In this document: positions 57,053-64,000 of the stretch, one piece after another | How the letters are laid out: the number at the start of each line of letters is the position of its first letter | How positions within the stretch are numbered: position 1 is the stretch's first letter | NCBI GenBank assembly: GCA_019359095.1 | Contig: JAHHHZ010000011.1 | Coordinates: 186,001 to 250,000 of the forward strand | Origin: Pleurocapsa minor HA4230-MV1 | Lineage (GTDB): Bacteria; Cyanobacteriota; Cyanobacteriia; Cyanobacteriales; Xenococcaceae | Length of the DNA: 64,000 nt | Direction of reading: 5' to 3' | Notes under the pieces: generated by a model | The model's database searches: none | Told to the model about the DNA's origin: nothing | What the model saw: only the letters and a program-made list of their open reading frames with translations | Made by a program: the position numbers and the translations under genes

Positions 57053-58288
57053 CTATTCAAATGAAACCGACTGTAACTGCCAGCACTGAGTAGCGATCGC
57101 CCAATCTTCTTCTGTATGAATAACTAACACCCTAACTTGAGAATCTTCAGTAGCAATATCTTCATTAATCGGACGAGCATTATTTTTATCTATGTCCAGG
57201 TATAATCCTAAAAAAGTAAATTGCTCACAGGTTTCGGCTCTTAGCTTGGCTGTATTTTCGCCCACACCTGCGGTAAACACCAAAACATCTAATCCTCCCA
57301 AAGATGCGATCATTGCCCCAATACCACTTCTGAGACGATGGATATAAATATCAAAAGCTAGTTGCGATCGCGAAGCGTGGGCTACGCCCAATCGCTTTTG
57401 TCCTTCAGCACTGGCTGCGACAATTGCCCTCATGTCGGCGGATATACCAGAAACTCCCAGTAAACCAGATTCTTTAGTTAATAATTGATTTAATTCATCT
57501 CCATTTAAACCGTATTCTCGCATTAGATACAGCAAAATTTGGGGGTCAATTGAACCGCAGCGCGTCCCCATCATTAAGCCTTCCAAGGGAGAAAAGCCCA
57601 TTGTCGTGTCGATACAGATACCATTAGCAATTGCAGCTAATGAACAACCGTTTCCTAAGTGACAGGTAATTATTTTCAAAGAATCTAGGGATCGCTCGAG
57701 AATTTGAGCTGTTTTGGTGGCGCAATATTGATGACTAATCCCATGAAAACCATAACGTTGAATACCCCGTTCAAACCATTCATAGGGTAGAGGATAAACT
57801 TTAGCAGGTTCGGGGATTTGACTGTGAAAAGCGGTATCGAATACGGCGATTTGTGTAACTTCGGGGAGAATTCTGGCGATCGCTTCTATCCCTTCAAGAT
57901 GAGCAGGATTATGATTAGGAGCTAGAGGAATTAAATCAGCGATCGCATTTTTAACTTCAGTTGTAATTATAGTCGGTTGGCAATATTTCGCGCCTCCATG
58001 AACTACCCGATGACCGACGAGATCTATTTGTTCTAAGCGATCTAAAACTTTAGTTTCTCCCTCAACGAGAGTATTGAGCATTGTCTCTAAAGCTCGATCG
58101 CGGTTGGCTAAATCAGTCTGTTGTTGAACGCCATTACTTTTAATCGTTAGGCTACCCAAATCTGAAGCAGTCCAATCTATATGCCCTAACCATAAAGGTT
58201 CGGGTGGCTGTTGCGGTAATTCTGTTCCTAATCTGTAAAGGGAACTCTTTTGGCTACTTGAGCCAGCGTTGAGGACTAAGAGGTACAT
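57053..58288 (-). CDS. ackA: Acetate kinase
   Basis: 411 residues from the ATG at 58288 (YLLVLNAGSSSQKSS); the frame reaches a TTG two codons earlier. Makes ATP and acetate from acetyl phosphate supplied by Xfp. Family motifs: VLNAGSSS, GHRVVHGG, FDTAFHSQIP, HLGNGCSL, TTMGFSPLEGLMMGTRCGSIDP and VFTAGVGENT, all intact. Residues RLGVAHASRSQ are an in-frame insertion encoded by a 32-base repeat (57364-57395) between two helices, away from the active site. xfp follows downstream. Confidence 0.95.
   Translation of the reverse strand: MYLLVLNAGSSSQKSSLYRLGTELPQQPPEPLWLGHIDWTASDLGSLTIKSNGVQQQTDLANRDRALETMLNTLVEGETKVLDRLEQIDLVGHRVVHGGAKYCQPTIITTEVKNAIADLIPLAPNHNPAHLEGIEAIARILPEVTQIAVFDTAFHSQIPEPAKVYPLPYEWFERGIQRYGFHGISHQYCATKTAQILERSLDSLKIITCHLGNGCSLAAIANGICIDTTMGFSPLEGLMMGTRCGSIDPQILLYLMREYGLNGDELNQLLTKESGLLGVSGISADMRAIVAASAEGQKRLGVAHASRSQLAFDIYIHRLRSGIGAMIASLGGLDVLVFTAGVGENTAKLRAETCEQFTFLGLYLDIDKNNARPINEDIATEDSQVRVLVIHTEEDWAIATQCWQLQSVSFE
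57364..57395. repeat. 32-bp gene-embedded repeat, ackA copy
   Basis: GCGATCGCGAAGCGTGGGCT then ACGCCCAATCGC. The reverse complement matches 44123-44154 at 30 of 32 positions. Read as RLGVAHASRS in ackA. Confidence 0.9.
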
Positions 58289-58335
58289 GAGCAAGTGTTA
58301 TTTTGTTACAAAAGACAGTTTTTAGATTTTTTTAT

Positions 58336-58521
58336 ATGCTGAAACTACTTGAAGAAATACGAGCTATTGCGCACCTAGGTTTAAATTATAGTAATGATGT
58401 TTACGATCGCGAACGTTATGAACGTCTGCTTAATCTTGCTAGTAGCGAATATGCTTGCTTAAGCGATCTTCCTCCACAAATTATTCGCGATCGCTTTCGG
58501 GCTGAATTAGGTTACAGATAA
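58336..58521 (+). CDS. Lone Nudix N-terminal domain, probably truncated
   Basis: 61 residues from ATG 58336; the frame is open from a TTG at 58303. LLEEIRAIAHLGLNYSNDVYDRERYERLLNLASSEY...LPPQIIRDRFRAELGYR matches the helical N-terminal domain that precedes some Nudix hydrolases. In those proteins the Nudix box follows about 60 residues later; here the frame stops right after AELGYR and no Nudix box is seen in the next 140 bases. It is either a gene remnant or a free-standing small protein. Divergent from ackA. Confidence 0.55.
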   Translation: MLKLLEEIRAIAHLGLNYSNDVYDRERYERLLNLASSEYACLSDLPPQIIRDRFRAELGYR

Positions 58522-58663
58522 TATTGCATTACGATTAATCAGAAATTGATAAGTATTTAACGTATTCAGTACCTTCGACTACTAAACTCAAGTGTAATGC
58601 TGAGATTAAATTAACTGGAGTCCATTAATCGTTAACTTATTGAGTTTCAGGTACTAGCCAAAG

Positions 58664-59719
58664 ATGCAAAATTCGTTTAGGCGTATTCTTACAGGAACAA
58701 TCATTCTTGTTTCTACATTTGTAATTGCTGTAATTGGTTATATTTCATTTGGTTGGACGTTATTAGACTCAGTTTACATGGTGGTAATTACCATTTTTGG
58801 TGTGGGCTATGGGGAGGTAAACCCTTTGACAACTCCATCAGAGAAAATTTTTACCATCATGGTAATTATGGCTGGGACAACATCGGCAATCTATATCGTC
58901 GGAGGTTTTGTACAAATGGTTGCAGAAGGGGAAATTCACAAGGCTTTAGATAGTCATCGGTTGGATAGGGAGATCAAAAGCTTAGATAACCACGCTATCA
59001 TCTGCGGTTTTGGACGCATGGGGCAAATAATCGCTCAACAGTTGCTTAAAGATCGCCAAAAGTTTGTCATTATCGATCGAGAAAGCGATCGCGTTGCCCA
59101 AGCTGAACAAATGGGCTTTTTGGCTACCATGGGAAATGCTACTGACGAAAGCTTATTAATCTTGGCGGGGATCGAAAAAGCCAGAGTCTTAGCTACAGTC
59201 TTACCAGATGATGCTGCTAATGTATTTATTACTCTAACAGCCCGTGGTTTGAACCAAGGTTTAATCATTCTCGCACGAGGAGAATTGCCAACTACAGAGA
59301 AGAAATTGAAGTTAGCAGGGGCAGATCGCGTAGTTTTACCAGCGATTATTGGCGGTATGCGGATGGCAAATTTGATTACTCGTCCCGCAGCTACGGAATT
59401 TCTTAAAAGTAAAAGCGATCGCTTTTATCTTGAAGAATTATTGAGTCAAATTAATGTTCAAATTGATGAATTATTGATTAAACAAAGTTCGGCTTTAGCC
59501 AATAAAAGTGTTGGTCAAATAGAAGTACGGGGCAAAGGTACTTTCATTATTGTTGCTATCCGTCGCGCGGATCAAACCGTGGTCAAAAATCCCGATCGCA
59601 GTGTCATCTTACAACCAGGGGATACAGTCATTGTTATGGGACATCATGGTGATATTCCTCAGTTCGCTTTTAATGAGATGAAAGGAAAAATGCGCTATCG
59701 AGGTTCAAATATTGGGTAA
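58664..59719 (+). CDS. Potassium channel protein with RCK (TrkA-N/TrkA-C) domain
   Basis: 351 residues. Two transmembrane helices (about 9-30 and 60-86) enclose a pore loop with filter TIFGVGYGEV, close to the canonical TVGYG. The cytoplasmic RCK domain has HAIICGFGRMGQIIAQQL (nucleotide-binding GxGxxG) and Asp in VIIDRESDR. A TrkA-C domain (about 260-345) ends the chain. It should gate K+ flux in response to nucleotide or cations, as MthK-type channels do. Complete and probably monocistronic. Confidence 0.92.
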   Translation: MQNSFRRILTGTIILVSTFVIAVIGYISFGWTLLDSVYMVVITIFGVGYGEVNPLTTPSEKIFTIMVIMAGTTSAIYIVGGFVQMVAEGEIHKALDSHRLDREIKSLDNHAIICGFGRMGQIIAQQLLKDRQKFVIIDRESDRVAQAEQMGFLATMGNATDESLLILAGIEKARVLATVLPDDAANVFITLTARGLNQGLIILARGELPTTEKKLKLAGADRVVLPAIIGGMRMANLITRPAATEFLKSKSDRFYLEELLSQINVQIDELLIKQSSALANKSVGQIEVRGKGTFIIVAIRRADQTVVKNPDRSVILQPGDTVIVMGHHGDIPQFAFNEMKGKMRYRGSNIG

Positions 59720-59865
59720 TTCAGTCACTAGTTACCAGGAAAAATTACCAAAATAGCGATCGCTATTCTCAAAATCTATATTTTTAGCAGCTGTCGTCAA
59801 TTCTTTCACCCTAAACTATTTAATACGTCTAATGTGGGTTAGCTTCGTTCAAATAAACTAATTCG

Positions 59866-59902
59866 TAGCCGTAAGCTATAAGCTATAAGCCATAAGCTTT
59901 TT
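59866..59902. repeat. AGCTATA heptamer array before the four-helix-bundle gene
   Basis: Four units of the form AAGCTAT/AAGCCAT ending in AAGCTTTTTT. It lies 10 bases before the start codon and is the rough inverse of the array after the gene. Confidence 0.75.
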
Positions 59903-59912
59903 TAAGAAAAAT

Positions 59913-60266
59913 ATGCAAGATTTTACCAAGTTATTAGTCTGGCAAAAAGCTCACAATATAACAATCAATATTTACAAATTAACAGCTAATATGCCTGTCG
60001 AAGAGAAATATGGATTAACAAGTCAGATACGTCGTTCTGCTGTGTCAATAGAAAGTAATTTAGCTGAGGGAGCTGGTAGAGATAGCGATAAGGAAATGGC
60101 AAGATTTGTTGACATAGCAATGGGTAGCTCTTTTGAGTTACGATGCCAAATATTGATAGCTAGAGACTTGGGTTATCTGGAAACTAGTAAATGTGAAATG
60201 TTTGAATCGAAGATTTTAGAAGTAAATCGAATGCTTGGGGGTTTACTTAAAAAGCTTAGAGCTTAG
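59913..60266 (+). CDS. Four-helix-bundle protein (S23/23S rRNA intervening-sequence type)
   Basis: 117 residues. LLVWQKAHNITINIYKLTANMPVEEKYGLTSQIRRSAVSIESNLAEGAGR is the hallmark of the S23/IVS four-helix-bundle family, related to the Avd proteins of diversity-generating retroelements. Homopentamers are known; the cellular role is not. The last codons (LRA) and stop lie within a CTTAGAG heptamer array, and a similar array precedes the start. No reverse transcriptase or template repeat is adjacent, so this is not a retroelement. Confidence 0.88.
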   Translation: MQDFTKLLVWQKAHNITINIYKLTANMPVEEKYGLTSQIRRSAVSIESNLAEGAGRDSDKEMARFVDIAMGSSFELRCQILIARDLGYLETSKCEMFESKILEVNRMLGGLLKKLRA

Positions 60267-60290
60267 AGCTTAGAGCTTAAAGCTAAAAAT
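60248..60290. repeat. CTTAGAG heptamer array over the four-helix-bundle stop codon
   Basis: Four to five units of AGCTTAGAG-type heptamers, with the TAG stop codon inside the second unit. Confidence 0.85.
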
Positions 60291-60435
60291 GAATCACTAT
60301 AATTTTTAATTCACATTAAACGTATTTAATAAACCATTTAATCAAAGCTTAAAATATTCTGTATAACAAATTAATACAAAAAAAATTACGGAATAATTCT
60401 AGATAACATATCTCCTAACATTTTTAGGACTAGCC

Positions 60436-63400
60436 ATGAGTTCGAGTTCTCCTCCGCCTCCTGACTTTGATCGCGTTGAAAAGGGAGTCAATCTGTTCAC
60501 TACTCTTCCTAGCAAGTTATCAACTTTTGTGAGAGATATAGCAGGGTGGATTCGTAAGCGACAGTGGTTGGAACTGTTGATGTTGGTAGTTGCGATCGCA
60601 GTTCTTTTCTTGTTATTTAAAGCTGCGATTGACCATTATTTCAAAAATGGTATTCCTTACTTTGATTATGTTTTCGGTGCAATCGTGTTAGTTTTTTTCC
60701 TTGCTGTAATTATTGAATCGCGGAAAAAACCGCCTCTTAAATTTGTCTCGCGAGATGTTGGCAAGCGCAAGGCAATTAAGTTTTTAAGTTCTTTTGAACA
60801 GGAAGATGCAGAAATTTTTGCTCGTTTGCGAGGATATCGAGATTTGGAGGTGATATTAGAAAATATTGTTCATCCTGACTTTAATTTTGGCATTCTCAAG
60901 GGAAAATCTGGCTGTGGGAAAAGTTCTTATTTAAAAGCAGGACTTTTAGCAGAATTGGCAAAAACAGAAACCCATCGAGGAGTTTATATCAAATTTTCTA
61001 ACCTAGATTCTCTGCAAACAATTCGGGAAGCTTTTATTGATTCATTAAATTTACCGAAACAAGAAATCGAAAGCCTCAATTTTTTAGAACTCCTAAATAA
61101 AGCGATGGAAGCAGCTTCTCAAAGTTGCCAAAATTTTAAATCTCTGATCTTAATCTTCGATCAGTTTGAACAGTTTTTTATCTATACCGATGACCAAGCA
61201 AGGCGAGAAGCATTTATTCAAGATTTAGCTACTTGGTACAACAATGACGAACTAACAGACAAAATCAAAATTTTGATATCGATTCGGGAAGATTGGTTTG
61301 CTCGAATGGACGAAATTCAGCAGAGTTTAGACTATACCCTGAGAACTGGTAGCCACATGGGAGGCAATTCTTTTTATCTCAAAAACTTCTCTGCCGAAGA
61401 AGCAAGCATAATTCTAGCGGTGATGGCAAAAGAAGATTTAGGTATCGAAGAAAATGATGTTGAACGCTTTGATAGTCCCTATATTCAAGAAATACTAGAA
61501 CGAGACTTAGCTAGTCCGACAGATCGCTTAATTTCTCCTGTAGATTTGCAGATTATTGCCGAGACAATTAAACAGCAAAATACTTCGGAAACGCGATCGT
61601 TCAACCGTAAAGCATTGCAAAGATTAGGTGGAATTGAAGGCTTGCGTCGCAGCTTTTTAGAAAGCATTCTCGAAGATTTGGGTACAGAAAGAAAAAAATT
61701 AGCCGTTCAGGTGTTAGTTTCCCTCACCAATTTAGAGCAGCAAACCCGTGCTGAAGTAAAAACTTTGGCACAATTACAGGACAAAGTAAAAGGAATTGTA
61801 TCATCCAATGAAGTAGAAAGTTTAGTCATTTATTTACAAGGAGTGGGATTAATTTCTGCTGTCGAAAGAGATGGAATTAAAGGCTATGAATTAGCACACG
61901 AAGGAATGATTTCTGCTGTTATTCGATCTGGAGAACAAATACAAGACAAAGCATATCGCGCCAATCAGTTATTAGAGCGTCGGGTGAATGAGTGGCTGGG
62001 AAACAATCGCAGTTCTCGCTATCTTTTTAATCTTAAGGAATTGTGGTCGATCGAGCAGCAGAAACCCTATTTAATTTGGGGAAGTAAAAGACAGCAAAAG
62101 CAAAAATTATTAGAACAGAGTAAACGGCGAATTTATGGGAGATATGGAAGTTTTGGCGGGGTTCTGTTGTTGGGGATGGGAATTTGGGGAGGGTTGAACT
62201 ATACGCCTTGGGGACAACTGACGCAAATTCGTTGGAGGTTGGCTGATGTGAGCCAGCAAATCAGTAATGCTGAACACAAAGTTATAGCAGTTGCAGCCTT
62301 TGCCAAAGATGAAAATTTCTCTCAAGCCTCTAAACTTGCCAACCAGATTAAGGATTACTCTGCCTTAAGAGCGATCGCCGAAGCTTATAGCAAGCTTAAC
62401 CAACCAGAAAAAGCGGCTGACTTGCTGGCAAAAGCATTAACCTCTGCCAACCAGATTAAGGATTCCTCTAACAAAGCCTCTGCCTTAAGTGCGATCGCCG
62501 AAGCTTATAGCAAGCTTAACCAACCAGAAAAAGCGGCTGACTTGCTGGCAAAAACACTAACCTCTGCCAACCAGATTGAAAATTCCTATTTCAAAGCCAA
62601 TACCTTAAGTGCGATCGCCGAAGCTATTGGCAAGCTTAAGCAACCAGAAAAAGCGGCTGATTTACTGGCAAAAGCACTAACCTCTGCCAACCAGATTGAA
62701 GATTCCTCTGACAAAGCCGATGCCTTAAGTGCGATCGCCGAAGCTATTGGCAAGCTTAACCAACCAGAAAAAGCGGCTGATTTACTGGCAAAAGCACTAA
62801 CTTCTGCCAACCAGATTGAAGATTCCTCTAACAAAGCCTCTGACAAAGTCTCTGCCTTAAGTGCGATCGCCGAAGCTTATAGCAAGCTTAACCAACCAGA
62901 AAAAGCGGCTGACTTGCTGGCAAAAACACTAACCTCTGCCAACCAGATTGAAAATTCCTATTTCAAAGTCTCTGCCTTAAGTGCGATCGCCGAAGCTATT
63001 GGCAAGCTTAAGCAACCAGAAAAAGCGGCTGATTTACTGGCAAAAGCACTAACCTCTGCCAACCAGATTGAAGATTCCTCTGACAAAACCAATACCTTAA
63101 GTGCGATCGCCGAAGCTATTGGCAAGCTTAAGCAACCAGAAAAAGCGGCTGATTTACTGGCAAAAGCACTAACCTCTGCCAACCAGATTGAAGATTCCTC
63201 TAACAAAGCCTCTGACAAAGCCTCTGCATTAAGAGCGATCGCCGAAGCTATTAGCAAGCTTAACCAACCAGAAAAAGCGGCTGATTTACTGGCAAAAGCA
63301 CTAACCTCTGCCAACCAGATTAAGGATTCCTCTAACAAAGCCTCTGCCTTAAGTGCGATCGCCGAAGCTTATAGCAAGCTTAACCAACCAGAAAAAGCGG

Positions 63401-63975
63401 CTGACTTGCTGGCAAAAGCACTAACCTCTGCCAACCAGATTGAAGATTCCTATTTCAAAGCCAATACCTTAAGTGCGATCGCCGAAGCTATTGGCAAGCT
63501 TAAGCAACCAGAAAAAGCGGCTGATTTACTGGCAAAAGCACTAACCTCTGCCAACCAGATTGAAGATTCCTCTGACAAAGCCGATGCCTTAAGTGCGATC
63601 GCCGAAGCTATTGGCAAGCTTAACCAACCAGAAAAAGCGGCTGATTTACTGGCAAAAGCACTAACTTCTGCCAACCAGATTCAAGATTCCACTAACAAAA
63701 CCTATGCCTTAAGTGCGATCGCCGAAGCTTATAGCAAGCTTAACCAACCAGAAAAAGCGGTTGATTTACTGGCAAAAGCACTAACTTCTGCCAACCAGAT
63801 TCAAGATTCCACTAACAAAACCTATGCCTTAAGTGCGATCGCCGAAGCCGAAGCCAGTCTGAAAAATTGGGGAAAAGTATTGGAAGTGACGCAACAATGT
63901 CCTGGTCAGGATTGTAAGGTTGATTCGCTAGCGAGGGCGTTAACGGTTTATGCAGAGCAAGAACATCCTAAATAA
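60436..63975 (+). CDS. Membrane STAND-like NTPase with tandem TPR-like repeats
   Basis: 1179 residues. Two N-terminal transmembrane helices (about 45-66 and 74-94). A nucleotide-binding domain has Walker A GKSGCGKSS (156-164) and Walker B LILIFDQFEQF (Asp 242), the DQFEQ form of the nSTAND1 group. A helical region follows, then a third membrane helix (about 570-587). Residues 642-1129 are twelve near-identical helical repeats of 40 or 44 residues with the core AIAEAYSKLNQPEKAADLLAKAL, followed by a degenerate cap. STAND proteins are signal-triggered assembly switches in defence, death or regulation. The repeats would be the sensor or ligand surface, and the effector would be the membrane region. 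This role is inferred. Confidence 0.85.
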   Translation: MSSSSPPPPDFDRVEKGVNLFTTLPSKLSTFVRDIAGWIRKRQWLELLMLVVAIAVLFLLFKAAIDHYFKNGIPYFDYVFGAIVLVFFLAVIIESRKKPPLKFVSRDVGKRKAIKFLSSFEQEDAEIFARLRGYRDLEVILENIVHPDFNFGILKGKSGCGKSSYLKAGLLAELAKTETHRGVYIKFSNLDSLQTIREAFIDSLNLPKQEIESLNFLELLNKAMEAASQSCQNFKSLILIFDQFEQFFIYTDDQARREAFIQDLATWYNNDELTDKIKILISIREDWFARMDEIQQSLDYTLRTGSHMGGNSFYLKNFSAEEASIILAVMAKEDLGIEENDVERFDSPYIQEILERDLASPTDRLISPVDLQIIAETIKQQNTSETRSFNRKALQRLGGIEGLRRSFLESILEDLGTERKKLAVQVLVSLTNLEQQTRAEVKTLAQLQDKVKGIVSSNEVESLVIYLQGVGLISAVERDGIKGYELAHEGMISAVIRSGEQIQDKAYRANQLLERRVNEWLGNNRSSRYLFNLKELWSIEQQKPYLIWGSKRQQKQKLLEQSKRRIYGRYGSFGGVLLLGMGIWGGLNYTPWGQLTQIRWRLADVSQQISNAEHKVIAVAAFAKDENFSQASKLANQIKDYSALRAIAEAYSKLNQPEKAADLLAKALTSANQIKDSSNKASALSAIAEAYSKLNQPEKAADLLAKTLTSANQIENSYFKANTLSAIAEAIGKLKQPEKAADLLAKALTSANQIEDSSDKADALSAIAEAIGKLNQPEKAADLLAKALTSANQIEDSSNKASDKVSALSAIAEAYSKLNQPEKAADLLAKTLTSANQIENSYFKVSALSAIAEAIGKLKQPEKAADLLAKALTSANQIEDSSDKTNTLSAIAEAIGKLKQPEKAADLLAKALTSANQIEDSSNKASDKASALRAIAEAISKLNQPEKAADLLAKALTSANQIKDSSNKASALSAIAEAYSKLNQPEKAADLLAKALTSANQIEDSYFKANTLSAIAEAIGKLKQPEKAADLLAKALTSANQIEDSSDKADALSAIAEAIGKLNQPEKAADLLAKALTSANQIQDSTNKTYALSAIAEAYSKLNQPEKAVDLLAKALTSANQIQDSTNKTYALSAIAEAEASLKNWGKVLEVTQQCPGQDCKVDSLARALTVYAEQEHPK
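62359..63822 (+). repeat. Twelve 120/132-bp coding repeats, each with one HIP1 octamer
   Basis: Ten units of 120 bases and two of 132 bases (the extra codons give SDKV or SDKA) add up exactly to 1464 bases. Every unit has GCGATCGC at the same codon position (in S/R-AIAE). Blocks of three units (2-4, 5-7, 9-11) repeat as larger modules, showing recent segmental duplication. Confidence 0.95.
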
Positions 63976-64000
63976 ATCTTAGGTTTCATAGCATACATAC

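Noticed and set aside
59913-60266. Avd-like gene of a diversity-generating retroelement
   Set aside because: No reverse transcriptase, template repeat or variable-repeat gene is nearby. The nearby long repeats are coding TPR-like units without adenine-directed variation.
62586-63674. Long antisense open frames across the STAND repeats
   Set aside because: They repeat with the same period as the sense repeats and have no start context or homology. They arise because each unit lacks antisense stops.

Overview
The window is chromosomal DNA of a cyanobacterium. The octamer GCGATCGC (HIP1) is very frequent. The one-piece tmRNA carries a cyanobacterial tag (ANNIVKFERQAVAA). Typical cyanobacterial genes are present (ntcA, a DUF3084 protein, a Tax3/Hmp-type chemotaxis operon, cbiD, secG-gpmI). 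Heptanucleotide tandem arrays and REP-like repeats fill many gaps. The genus cannot be fixed from sequence alone; no heterocyst, phycobilisome or photosystem marker lies here.

Layout. 1-1144: 5' part of valS. 1292-7064: an AT-rich toxin-antitoxin island between valS and an EF-G gene. It holds hicAB, a DUF433/DUF5615 pair, prlF-yhaV, an antitoxin with a truncated mazF, a Fic enzyme, two unrecognised proteins and several relics. 7176-9260: EF-G paralogue. 9869-10606: a REP-associated transposase unit with 11-bp inverted ends. 10664-24841: mainly housekeeping genes (hemB, ssrA, a 2TM protein, an S2P protease, guaA, cbiD, a diguanylate cyclase, mutS, a PRC-barrel protein, ribokinase). 24938-32765: a five-gene chemotaxis-like operon (PATAN-REC, CheY, CheW, MCP, CheA-REC), expected to control type IV pili. 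33127-47029: secG, gpmI, a DCC protein, a desaturase, an S1-domain protein, a hydrolase, hisB, fabI, ntcA, a DUF3084 protein, a YqgF-like protein, a DUF697 GTPase and asnS.

47517-51348 is the most interesting locus: a two-gene operon of 4-hydroxyphenylpyruvate dioxygenase and a one-module A-T-TE synthetase. The A domain has Ser where amino-acid-activating domains have the Asp that holds the alpha-amino group. With the neighbouring HPPD this suggests an aryl-keto-acid or homogentisate-derived product. 52106-58288: an orphan SdhA of the longer Bacteroidetes/Bacillus-like type, then phosphoketolase and acetate kinase (acetyl-phosphate to acetate and ATP). 58336-63975: a lone Nudix N-terminal domain, a K+ channel with RCK domain, a four-helix-bundle protein, and a membrane STAND-like NTPase ending in twelve near-identical 40-44-residue repeats.

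A second theme is repeat invasion of genes. Heptamer arrays begin at, or contain, the stop codons of many genes. Short palindromic repeats are inserted in frame in mutS, a GTPase gene and ackA. Several hairpin or MITE-like families occur in two copies each within this window.
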